From an uncultured Lachnospiraceae bacterium (GTDB lineage: Bacteria; Bacillota; Clostridia; Lachnospirales; Lachnospiraceae), in contig CAJORC010000162.1 in assembly GCA_905236615.1 (NCBI GenBank), forward strand, positions 1 through 5,494: a DNA stretch of 5,494 bases, read 5' to 3'. Each line of letters starts with the position of its first letter. Position 1 is the first letter of the stretch. The notes below the pieces were generated by a model, which saw only the letters and a list, made by a program, of their open reading frames with translations, had not been told where the DNA came from and did not search any database. This document shows, piece by piece, positions 1-5,075 of the stretch. Both the position numbers and the translations under genes were made by a program.

Positions 1-71
1 AAAAGAACTGCTGCAGGTCCGGCAAACATCAGGAATTGGCTGACTTTGTACGACATGGTATTTCTTTTCAT
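1..71 (-). CDS. ABC sugar transporter permease, N-terminal fragment (runs off the left edge)
   Basis: Only the first 23 codons are present. They read MKRNTMSYKVSQFLMFAGPA and then AVL: a short basic, polar head followed by a hydrophobic stretch with a GP pair. This is how many MalF/UgpA-type (CUT1) sugar permeases begin, the hydrophobic part being the start of the first membrane segment. The start is set by a strong AGGAGG five bases upstream of the ATG. The gene follows the solute-binding lipoprotein gene on the same strand after a 99-base gap, the usual order for CUT1 importers (binding protein, permease, permease). The permease would sit in the cytoplasmic membrane and form the channel with a second permease, powered by an ATPase often encoded elsewhere. 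The call rests mostly on gene order and the hydrophobic N-terminus, as too little sequence is visible to assign a substrate. Confidence 0.75.
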   Translation of the reverse strand, partial: MKRNTMSYKVSQFLMFAGPAAVL

Positions 72-76
72 CTTGT

Positions 77-82
77 CCTCCT
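77..82 (-). promoter_or_regulatory. Ribosome-binding site of the permease gene
   Basis: A perfect AGGAGG on the minus strand sits five bases before the ATG at 71. It fixes the start of the truncated permease gene and rules out the internal ATG five codons later. Confidence 0.85.
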
Positions 83-128
83 GTTCACCCTTTATAAATG
101 AATTTAATTGTTCCTTTAAGGTAAATCA

Positions 129-152
129 GGTACCGCCTTTGACAACGGTACC
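129..152 (-). repeat. Intercistronic hairpin between binding-protein and permease genes
   Basis: GGTACCG (129-135) and CGGTACC (146-152) form a perfect 7-bp inverted repeat around a 10-base loop. It starts 18 bases after the stop codon of the binding-protein gene. No T-run follows on the minus strand, so it does not look like a full intrinsic terminator. Hairpins in this position in binding-protein operons often protect the upstream mRNA from 3' exonucleases, or partly stop transcription, so that the binding protein is made in excess over the permease. That role is inferred from position. Confidence 0.55.
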
Positions 153-170
153 CGATAATAAAAGACTTAA

Positions 171-1487
171 TTATTTCTGTGATGTCCAATACTCATCAAT
201 AGCGCCTGCAAATTCTTTACGGTCTGACTCACCTGCAAGATACTTCTGGAATGAAGCACCAAGTACTGCATAGTGATCATCAGGAAGGTAGTTGTAGTTA
301 GCTATAAGAAGTCCCTTATCTGCATAGCTCTTTACTGAGCTTCCAAGAGGATCAGATACAGGAAGTGTGATGTTTGAGAATGCAGGAACAAGTGCACACT
401 CATTTACAAGGAAGTTCTGTCCCTCATCGTTGTATACGAGCCAGTTAAGGAAGTCCTTAGCTGCCTGCTGCTGCTCAGGAGTGATGCTCTCAGCTGAGTC
501 GATGAAGAAGTACTTTGAACCGCCGCCTACAAGCTTTGTGTTAGAATCATCATCTGTGTCCTGAGGAACAGGCATGATTCCCATGTTCTCTGTGTAATCA
601 TAAGCATTGATTACTGACCAGTCCCAGTTACCGCCGAACATGAATGCGATCTCGCCTTCAGCAAGCTTCTGCTCTGTAACTTCACGCTCTGCTGAAATTG
701 CTGATGAAGCAGCATAGTTGTTAGCCTTAAGAACATCAAATGTATCCATCATGCTGTTGAACTTTGCATCATCTTCGATCTTTACAGAACCATCTTTAAG
801 AGATGCTACGAATGAATCGGGATCTTCTCTCTGCTCATAAACTTCTGCAAGATAGTGAGCACCGAGTGACCAGTCTTCCTTCATGATACCAACGGGTGTT
901 TCCATTCCGCCAGCCTTAAGTGTATCGATAAGAGCCTTGAAATCTGATAATTTGCTGTACTTTGAAGGATCAAAATCTTCACCTGTAATCTTCTTTATAG
1001 CATCAGCGTTGTAGATGATACCTCTTGCCTCTACGCAAACAGGGAAGCCGTATGTCTTTCCGTCGATTGCGATAGCACTTGATGTATCCTTAACCCAGTC
1101 CTGATCACTTAAATCAACTGCGTGATCTGCTGCAAGTGAATATACGTCCTTTGCATCTACCATTGCGATCGTGTAAGGATCGTTTGAAGCATATTTTGTT
1201 GAAAGGTGAGCTGCTACCGTGTCGCTTGAGTAGTAAACTTCAACACCCACACCTGTCTCGGCTGAATACTTCTCAGCCATAGCTACCATCTGATCCTGAA
1301 TCTCCATCTTGGAGTTGAAGATCGTGATATTTACATCTCCGTTTGAAGCTGCCTTTGTAGCTGCTTCACTGCCAGCCGCAGCTGAACCTGCATTCTCTGT
1401 TGTTGATCCGCCACCGCAGCCTGCAAGAAGCGAAGCTGTCATAGCAACTGTAAGTCCCATAGCAAAAAGCTTTTTCATGTTTTTCAT
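171..1487 (-). CDS. Carbohydrate ABC transporter solute-binding lipoprotein (CUT1 family, family 1 extracellular)
   Basis: This 438-residue protein is the extracellular sugar receptor of an ABC importer, anchored to the outer face of the membrane by lipid. Residues 1-23 are a lipoprotein signal: a KNMKK basic start, a hydrophobic core, and the lipobox LAGC with the modified cysteine at 24. A Gly/Ser/Ala/Thr/Glu-rich linker follows (about 25-48). The mature fold begins near NITIFNSKM (53-61), the typical first strand of MalE/UgpB-like proteins. Other family traits are DGKTYGFPV (142-150) with GIIYNADAIKK after it, and EGEIAFMFGGNWDW (277-290), where aromatic residues usually stack on sugar rings. 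The usual length is 400-450 residues. The start at 1487 is chosen because TAAGGAGG lies five bases upstream; a longer frame from 1526 would put 13 polar residues before the signal peptide. A permease gene follows. A strong promoter with a LacI-type operator lies upstream. The sugar cannot be read from the sequence; a pectin-derived oligosaccharide is suggested only by the neighbouring pectinesterase. Confidence 0.93.
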   Translation of the reverse strand: MKNMKKLFAMGLTVAMTASLLAGCGGGSTTENAGSAAAGSEAATKAASNGDVNITIFNSKMEIQDQMVAMAEKYSAETGVGVEVYYSSDTVAAHLSTKYASNDPYTIAMVDAKDVYSLAADHAVDLSDQDWVKDTSSAIAIDGKTYGFPVCVEARGIIYNADAIKKITGEDFDPSKYSKLSDFKALIDTLKAGGMETPVGIMKEDWSLGAHYLAEVYEQREDPDSFVASLKDGSVKIEDDAKFNSMMDTFDVLKANNYAASSAISAEREVTEQKLAEGEIAFMFGGNWDWSVINAYDYTENMGIMPVPQDTDDDSNTKLVGGGSKYFFIDSAESITPEQQQAAKDFLNWLVYNDEGQNFLVNECALVPAFSNITLPVSDPLGSSVKSYADKGLLIANYNYLPDDHYAVLGASFQKYLAGESDRKEFAGAIDEYWTSQK

Positions 1488-1492
1488 GCAAT

Positions 1493-1500
1493 CCTCCTTA
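1493..1500 (-). promoter_or_regulatory. Ribosome-binding site that fixes the binding-protein start
   Basis: TAAGGAGG on the minus strand lies five bases before the ATG at 1487. The later in-frame ATG at 1478 would be 14 bases away and the earlier one at 1526 lies upstream of this site, so 1487 is the supported start. Confidence 0.9.
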
Positions 1501-1531
1501 TGATATGCACACCTCTCATATAACATTTAAC

Positions 1532-1562
1532 ATATGTCAATCGGTTGTTCCTCTTGACATAT
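1532..1562 (-). repeat. Inverted repeat at the predicted transcript 5' end of the binding-protein operon
   Basis: ATATGTCAA (1532-1540) and TTGACATAT (1554-1562) are a perfect 9-bp inverted repeat with a 13-base spacer. The predicted transcription start (about 1558-1560) falls within the outer arm, so at least seven base pairs could form at the extreme 5' end of the mRNA. It may be a stabilising 5' hairpin or a two-half-site operator for a dimeric regulator. The sequence alone does not decide between these. Confidence 0.5.
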
Positions 1563-1565
1563 ATG

Positions 1566-1594
1566 ATAATATCACGATGGCAGATGTGTGTCAA
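1566..1594 (-). promoter_or_regulatory. Sigma-A promoter of the binding-protein/permease operon
   Basis: On the minus strand a perfect -35 TTGACA (1589-1594) is followed by a 17-base spacer and a -10 TATTAT (1566-1571), which differs from TATAAT at one base. The spacer ends in TGA, giving an extended -10 (TGn). Transcription should start near 1558-1560, leaving a leader of about 72 bases before the ATG at 1487. This is the strongest promoter in the window and fits a highly expressed transport receptor. Confidence 0.88.
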
Positions 1595-1606
1595 CCGTTT
1601 AACACA
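1587..1606. promoter_or_regulatory. LacI-family operator overlapping the -35 box
   Basis: TGTGTCAACCGTTTAACACA is a 20-base imperfect palindrome (16 of 20 positions symmetric) centred on a CG step. It has the TGTnAAnCGnTTnACA layout typical of operators of LacI-family sugar repressors. It covers the whole -35 hexamer (1589-1594), so a bound repressor would block RNA polymerase. The repressor gene is not in the window. A related but poorer half-palindrome, TGTCAATCGGTTG, starts at 1535; its CG centre is 54 bases away, close to five helical turns. The operator call is pattern-based inference. Confidence 0.6.
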
Positions 1607-1811
1607 TTGTATATTTTGCCTAATTGCATGATTTTTCGTTCTTTTTTGTACACTTCGCACAAGTTTTCAGTCTTTCATTTATCAGAAAGCTTAATTTATC
1701 GTATGAATTTTTGTTAATTCTGATGAATTTTATGTCAAACGAATGTCATGTATTATTTTTTATCTGACATAGTACCAGTTTGAATACAATATCTTCTGAA
1801 GCCGCATAAAC
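1607..1811. other. AT-rich intergenic stretch with no gene
   Basis: No convincing coding sequence is present: the one short plus-strand frame that enters it, from 1505, has no ribosome-binding site. It contains an 11-bp inverted repeat with one G-T pair (1677-1687 with 1718-1728, 30-base spacer), two copies of the TATGTCA/TGACATA motif (1731-1737 and 1765-1771), and a plus-strand T-run at 1755-1761 without a good hairpin before it. No RNA family is recognised. Confidence 0.5.
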
Positions 1812-1879
1812 AGAGGCATTATCCGTCTTCTGTATAAGAGTCCGTCCAATGCCTCTATGATATGTCAAACTGTATTCAA
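1776..1879. repeat. Nested and mutually exclusive inverted repeats after the pectinesterase stop
   Basis: The outer arms can pair in two ways: CAGTTTGA (1776-1783) with TCAAACTG (1865-1872), 8 bp, or TTGAATACA (1780-1788) with TGTATTCAA (1871-1879), 9 bp. The two overlap on both sides and cannot form together. Either can enclose the inner 9-bp hairpin at 1812-1856. The structure begins about ten bases past the pectinesterase stop at 1890. It could be part of a terminator or RNA-processing structure, or a small hairpin-shaped intergenic repeat element. Nothing in it codes for protein. Confidence 0.5.
1812..1856 (-). terminator. Possible terminator hairpin of the pectinesterase gene (non-canonical)
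   Basis: AGAGGCATT (1812-1820) and AATGCCTCT (1848-1856) form a perfect 9-bp stem. The 27-base interior contains a further TCTT/AAGA pair that could extend the stem. It lies 34 bases after the pectinesterase stop. On the minus strand the sequence just past the stem is CTGTTTATG, a poor T-tract, so efficient intrinsic termination is doubtful. Confidence 0.4.
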
Positions 1880-1889
1880 CGGAGAGTAT

Positions 1890-2819
1890 TTATCTGTTTT
1901 TCAAAAACAGCGCCTTGTACTTTTCCGCCTCATCTTCTGTCAATATATGTGCAAATCCTGCTCTCCTGTCATCAGCTGCACCAAATCCGTGAGAACTGTA
2001 TTCGGCATAATAAACTCCGCCGCCGGAACCTCTGCCGTTCCAGTCATGCCATCCTTCCCCTGCGATATGTTTTCCGAGTTCACACTCTATAAGTACGGTC
2101 TTTGCATATTCTCTCCACGGTCTTCCTATATAATAGGTAGCATCATCAGAGTCAGAGCTGAACCTGCATTTGTAAAATACATACCCGAATTCAGCTTCTT
2201 TTGGAGTCGAAGCTGCGGTAATATATCCTTTATCCCTTTTTAATGAATGTATCTCGCAGTTTTCGAACAGGGCTTCCGCCCCGCCGAATATAAAGTCAAC
2301 ATCACCCTCTATATAACAATTCTTATAATAATGCTTCCCCATCCGTCTCGGTGCATTTTCCTTAGGCCCCCTGAATCCTCCGGGTTCAACCTCCTTTTCG
2401 GGCAGCGGTGCCGTAAACAATGTATCCTGATGTCCGAGGAAACGGCAGTTTTCAAAAAGCAGTCCGTCTCCATCCGCATACAGCGCTATTGCCTGCCCTG
2501 CCTTATCACCATCCCCGGCAGTATTCTCAACCGTCAGATTCTTTAACTTCACATTATCCGCATCGATAAATAAGGTCTGCGTTCTGAAAGTCCCCCGCTT
2601 TAAGCCATCCTCCATAATCTCATAAGCCCCCAGACTTCCCGTTATGACCGTTGAAAAAGCATCTGCTCCTTCTATGATCGTATTTGGTCTGTCTATGGTT
2701 ACCGGTCCTTCATATCTGCCTGCTCCCAGCTTTATCAAAACCTCCTCTTCACTGTCCGCTCCTGCCCTGTCCAGCATTTCGTTAATATCTTCGCCATCGT
2801 TTATCTCTATTATCTTCAT
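1890..2819 (-). CDS. Pectinesterase (pectin methylesterase, carbohydrate esterase family 8), no signal peptide
   Basis: The 309-residue enzyme hydrolyses methyl esters of galacturonate units in pectin or its oligomers, releasing methanol and acidic residues. It has the right-handed beta-helix signatures in order: GQAIALY (Q109), GHQDTL (131-132, oxyanion Gln and acid/base Asp), DVDFIFGG (nucleophile Asp175), YITAAST (199-205) and YIGRPWREY with substrate-binding Arg233. All catalytic residues are therefore present. In plant and Erwinia enzymes the two Asp are 21 residues apart. Here they are 43 apart because of a Pro/Gly/Glu/Arg-rich insertion of about 22 residues (roughly 138-160). The protein begins MKIIEINDGED with no signal peptide or lipobox, so it should act in the cytoplasm on imported oligosaccharides. 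The ATG at 2819 is the natural start, directly before the first beta-strand, but its ribosome-binding site is weak (GGGGAC, eight bases away). Its stop is followed by inverted repeats and then the promoter of the transporter genes, so it is probably a separate transcript. Confidence 0.93.
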   Translation of the reverse strand: MKIIEINDGEDINEMLDRAGADSEEEVLIKLGAGRYEGPVTIDRPNTIIEGADAFSTVITGSLGAYEIMEDGLKRGTFRTQTLFIDADNVKLKNLTVENTAGDGDKAGQAIALYADGDGLLFENCRFLGHQDTLFTAPLPEKEVEPGGFRGPKENAPRRMGKHYYKNCYIEGDVDFIFGGAEALFENCEIHSLKRDKGYITAASTPKEAEFGYVFYKCRFSSDSDDATYYIGRPWREYAKTVLIECELGKHIAGEGWHDWNGRGSGGGVYYAEYSSHGFGAADDRRAGFAHILTEDEAEKYKALFLKNR

Positions 2820-2852
2820 CTTAATCCGTCCCCGTGTTTTTTATTTTCTTTT

Positions 2853-2882
2853 TATAAATTTTAACCAATATTTTAGCGTAAA
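2853..2882 (-). promoter_or_regulatory. Weak candidate promoter for pectinesterase
   Basis: On the minus strand TTTACG (2877-2882) and TTTATA (2853-2858) are separated by 18 bases, which would start transcription near 2846. Both boxes match the consensus only partly and the region is very AT-rich, so chance matches are expected. It is listed as the best pair seen, with low confidence. Confidence 0.25.
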
Positions 2883-2907
2883 ATAGATAAAGCCGCCAGC
2901 TTATTAT

Positions 2908-2936
2908 TTGCGATTTTAACAACAGAGTGCTAAAAT
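2908..2936 (+). promoter_or_regulatory. Sigma-A promoter of the dhaKLM operon
   Basis: TTGCGA (-35, 2908-2913), a 17-base spacer ending in TGC, and TAAAAT (-10, 2931-2936) make an extended -10 promoter. The predicted start is near 2943, giving a leader of about 47 bases before dhaK. No clear operator palindrome overlaps it. Confidence 0.7.
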
Positions 2937-2989
2937 TTACATATATTTGTGTATATTTTGATAGATTTTTATAGAGGAGGGCATTTCAA

Positions 2990-3979
2990 ATGAAGAAATT
3001 CATTAATGCAGTTTCTGATGTCGAGAATGAAATGATTCAGGGAATGGTAAAAGCCTATCCCCAGTACTTACGCAAACTTGATTGTGGAAATGTCCTTGTC
3101 CGTGCTGAAAGAAAAGAGAATAAAGTAGCTCTTATCGGAGGGGGAGGAAGCGGTCATGAACCCGGTCACTGCGGCTATATTGGCGAGGGAATTCTCGATG
3201 CCTGTGTTCCCGGTGCCGTATTCACTTCTCCTACTCCTGATATGATCTATGAAGGAATAAAGAGCATCGACACCGGTAAAGGTGTTCTTATGATGGTCAT
3301 GAATTATACAGGGGATGTCATGAATTTTGAGATGGCTGCCGAAATGGCTGCCGATGAAGGAATTCAGGTCGATCAGGTCATTATCAACGATGACGTTGCC
3401 GTTAAGGACAGTACCTGGACAACAGGAAGACGCGGAGTTGCCGGAGCAGTCCTTGTAAATAAGATCACGGGTGCCAAAGCCGAAAGCGGCGCATCTCTTG
3501 AAGAAGTCAAAGCCGTCGCCGAAAAGGCTATTGCAAATGTCAGAACAATGGGAGCCGCAATAAGTCCCTGTACAATACCGGCTGCCGGAAGACCCGGCTT
3601 TGAGATCGGTGAAGATGAGATCGAGATCGGAATAGGCGTACACGGCGAACCCGGAACCTATCGGGACAAGATGATGACTGCCGATCAGATCACGGATATA
3701 CTTCTTGAACGTATACTCGGTGATCTTGATTTTACCGGCAGGGAGGTTGCCGTTCTCATAAATTCCGCCGGCGCAACACCACTGATGGAACTTTTTATAA
3801 TCAACAACCACGTTGCCGATGTTCTTGCCTCAAAAAACATAAAAGTCTATAAGACATTTTGCGGCGAATACATGACTTCACTGGAAATGGCAGGCTTTTC
3901 CATCACGCTTCTGAGACTTGATGATGAATTAAAGGAGCTTTTAGACGCAAAGGCTGTCACTCCTGCATTTACCTGCTAG
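2990..3979 (+). CDS. dhaK: PEP-dependent dihydroxyacetone kinase, substrate-binding subunit DhaK
   Basis: DhaK (329 residues) binds dihydroxyacetone covalently and presents it for phosphorylation to dihydroxyacetone phosphate in the cytoplasm. The glycine loop ALIGGGGSGHEPGH (47-60) carries His56. MNYTGD (104-109) carries Asp109. GIGVHGEPG (214-222) carries His218, which forms the hemiaminal bond with the substrate. These three positions match the active-site numbering of the E. coli protein. Other signatures are GRRGVAGAVLVNKI (146-159) and the C-terminal LDDELKELLDA and TPAF. The length matches the roughly 330-residue Firmicute subunit. It is not the longer ATP-dependent kinase, because the DhaL domain is encoded by a separate gene. 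The ATG at 2990 is preceded by AGAGGAGG with nine bases between. It is the first gene of a dhaK-dhaL-dhaM operon with ten bases before dhaL. No dihydroxyacetone-responsive regulator (DhaR, DhaS, DhaQ) is next to it. Confidence 0.97.
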   Translation: MKKFINAVSDVENEMIQGMVKAYPQYLRKLDCGNVLVRAERKENKVALIGGGGSGHEPGHCGYIGEGILDACVPGAVFTSPTPDMIYEGIKSIDTGKGVLMMVMNYTGDVMNFEMAAEMAADEGIQVDQVIINDDVAVKDSTWTTGRRGVAGAVLVNKITGAKAESGASLEEVKAVAEKAIANVRTMGAAISPCTIPAAGRPGFEIGEDEIEIGIGVHGEPGTYRDKMMTADQITDILLERILGDLDFTGREVAVLINSAGATPLMELFIINNHVADVLASKNIKVYKTFCGEYMTSLEMAGFSITLLRLDDELKELLDAKAVTPAFTC

Positions 3980-3983
3980 GGGG
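3978..3983 (+). promoter_or_regulatory. Ribosome-binding site of dhaL overlapping the dhaK stop
   Basis: AGGGGG shares its first two bases with the TAG stop of dhaK and lies six bases before the dhaL ATG. Ribosomes finishing dhaK would clear or occupy the site, so translation of the two genes is probably coupled. Confidence 0.65.
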
Positions 3984-3989
3984 TATTTT

Positions 3990-4616
3990 ATGAATACCGA
4001 AGGACTCATCAGTATTATAAAAAACATTGCTGAAAAAATAGATATGGAAAAAGATTTTCTTGGCGAACTCGACAGCTTTATAGGTGACGGAGATCACGGA
4101 ATAAACATGGCAAGAGGTTTCAACGAAGTAAAAAAGAAGCTCCCCGAGTTCTCTTCACTGGAGCCTGCAGAACTCTTGAAATCTGTCGGTATGACTCTTG
4201 TAGCTACTGTCGGAGGCGCATCCGGACCTCTTTACGGTACTGCATTTATGAAAGCAGGAGCTGCGCTTAAGGGCAAAGAAAATTTTGATATAAACGATTT
4301 TGTCTCGGCTCTTGAATTGGCTATCGAAGGCGTTATGAAGAGAGGACGCTCTACCCAAGGCGAAAAAACCATGCTGGACTCCATGATACCTTCACTTACC
4401 GCCCTTAAAACTTCTCTTGCAAACGGAGATGACAGCATTACTGCGCTGAGAGAAGCCGTTGCCGCCGCAGAAGACGGTGTATATTATACAAAAACCATTG
4501 CTGCAACGAAGGGACGCGCAAGTTACTTAGGCGTAAGAAGTATTGGCTATCAGGATCCCGGTGCAACATCATACAAAATGATCATCGAATCTGTTTATGA
4601 AACTCTTAAACAATAG
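3990..4616 (+). CDS. dhaL: PEP-dependent dihydroxyacetone kinase, ADP-binding subunit DhaL
   Basis: DhaL (208 residues) holds ADP/ATP as a bound cofactor. It receives phosphate from DhaM and passes it to dihydroxyacetone on DhaK. LDSFIGDGDHG (27-37) contains the three magnesium-binding aspartates Asp28, Asp33 and Asp35, with the same 5- and 2-residue spacing as in E. coli DhaL. Nucleotide-contacting signatures follow: VGGASGPLYG (74-83), GRSTQGEKTMLD (119-130) and the C-terminal ATKGRASYLG and YQDPGATS (172-194). The length is normal for the subunit (about 190-210). The gene lies ten bases after dhaK and 15 bases before dhaM on the same strand, so the three subunits are co-transcribed. No catalytic residue is missing. 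Confidence 0.97.
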   Translation: MNTEGLISIIKNIAEKIDMEKDFLGELDSFIGDGDHGINMARGFNEVKKKLPEFSSLEPAELLKSVGMTLVATVGGASGPLYGTAFMKAGAALKGKENFDINDFVSALELAIEGVMKRGRSTQGEKTMLDSMIPSLTALKTSLANGDDSITALREAVAAAEDGVYYTKTIAATKGRASYLGVRSIGYQDPGATSYKMIIESVYETLKQ

Positions 4617-4622
4617 AGGAGG
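4617..4622 (+). promoter_or_regulatory. Ribosome-binding site of dhaM abutting the dhaL stop
   Basis: A perfect AGGAGG begins at the first base after the dhaL TAG and continues into GGAG. It is nine bases before the dhaM ATG. The tight packing suggests coupled translation. Confidence 0.75.
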
Positions 4623-4631
4623 GGAGAAATT

Positions 4632-5018
4632 ATGGTCGGAATTGTAATTGTTTCTCACAGCTTTAAGCTTGCAGAAGGTGTAAAAGATTTTGCCGGAGTA
4701 ATGGCAAAGTCATGTCCCATCGCTGCTGCCGGAGGTATGCCGGACGGCTCTTACGGAACAAATTTTGGTATTATAAGCGATGCCATTGATTCCGTTTCAA
4801 GCGAAGACGGAGTTATCGTCCTTGTTGACATGGGAAGTGCTATAATGACTACCGAAATGGTCATCGAAGAAAAGAACAATCCCAAGATAAAGCTTGCGGA
4901 CTGTCCTCTCGCAGAGGGCACCATGGCCGCAGCCATGGACTCCGAAATGGGTATGTCCCTTGAAGACATCTTAATTGACTTAGAGCAGGTAAGAAACGAA
5001 CGAAAGCTTGATTACTGA
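4632..5018 (+). CDS. dhaM: Dihydroxyacetone kinase phosphotransfer subunit DhaM (single EIIA-mannose-like domain)
   Basis: DhaM (128 residues) carries phosphate from HPr of the phosphotransferase system to the ADP bound in DhaL. It opens with MVGIVIVSHS, where His9 is the phosphorylated residue, as in the mannose-type EIIA fold. GGMPDGSYGTN (34-44) and VDMGSAIMTTEM (65-76) are the other conserved loops. E. coli DhaM has HPr-like and EI-like domains fused at the C-terminus. Here only the first domain is present, as in Lactococcus-type systems, so general EI and HPr must supply the phosphate. The end LEQVRNERKLDY is natural, with no sign of truncation, and a terminator follows at once. It is the third and last gene of the operon, 15 bases after dhaL. 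Confidence 0.96.
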   Translation: MVGIVIVSHSFKLAEGVKDFAGVMAKSCPIAAAGGMPDGSYGTNFGIISDAIDSVSSEDGVIVLVDMGSAIMTTEMVIEEKNNPKIKLADCPLAEGTMAAAMDSEMGMSLEDILIDLEQVRNERKLDY

Positions 5019-5019
5019 C

Positions 5020-5070
5020 AAAAAACATTCCGGCCCCCTTCTATTTTGAAAGGTGCCGGATTTTTTCTTC
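5020..5070. terminator. Intrinsic terminator after dhaM, probably bidirectional
   Basis: TCCGGC (5029-5034) pairs with GCCGGA (5055-5060), and after a small internal loop CCTT (5037-5040) pairs with AAGG (5050-5053). On the plus strand six T follow (5061-5066). On the other side six A (5020-5025) give a T-run on the minus strand. The hairpin lies between the dhaM stop at 5018 and the convergent minus-strand stop at 5076, so it can serve both transcripts. Confidence 0.9.
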
Positions 5071-5075
5071 GTCTC

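Noticed and set aside
1488..1526. Longer start for the binding protein at 1526
   Set aside because: It would add 13 mostly polar residues (MLYERCAYHKEDC) in front of a good lipoprotein signal peptide, and the AGGAGG site lies downstream of it, positioned for the ATG at 1487.
1505..1717. A 70-codon plus-strand frame in the gap upstream of the binding protein
   Set aside because: It has no ribosome-binding site and runs through the minus-strand promoter, the operator and inverted repeats. Its composition looks like translated AT-rich intergenic DNA.
1741..1764. Plus-strand T-run at 1755-1761 as an intrinsic terminator
   Set aside because: No stable GC-containing hairpin directly precedes it and no plus-strand gene reads into it.
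1857..2546. Plus-strand open frames (1857-2243 and 2247-2546) opposite pectinesterase
   Set aside because: They are antisense to a gene with complete catalytic motifs, have no ribosome-binding sites and show no recognisable domain.
2947..2975. Alternative dhaK promoter TTGTGT with TATAGA
   Set aside because: The -10 would overlap the ribosome-binding site, leaving almost no leader. The extended -10 promoter at 2908-2936 is better placed and closer to consensus.
3068..3811. A 247-codon open frame on the minus strand opposite dhaK
   Set aside because: It lies wholly inside dhaK, has no ribosome-binding site or promoter, and its Cys/Ser/Gly-rich composition is what reading the antisense of a conserved gene gives. 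dhaK itself has all its active-site residues.
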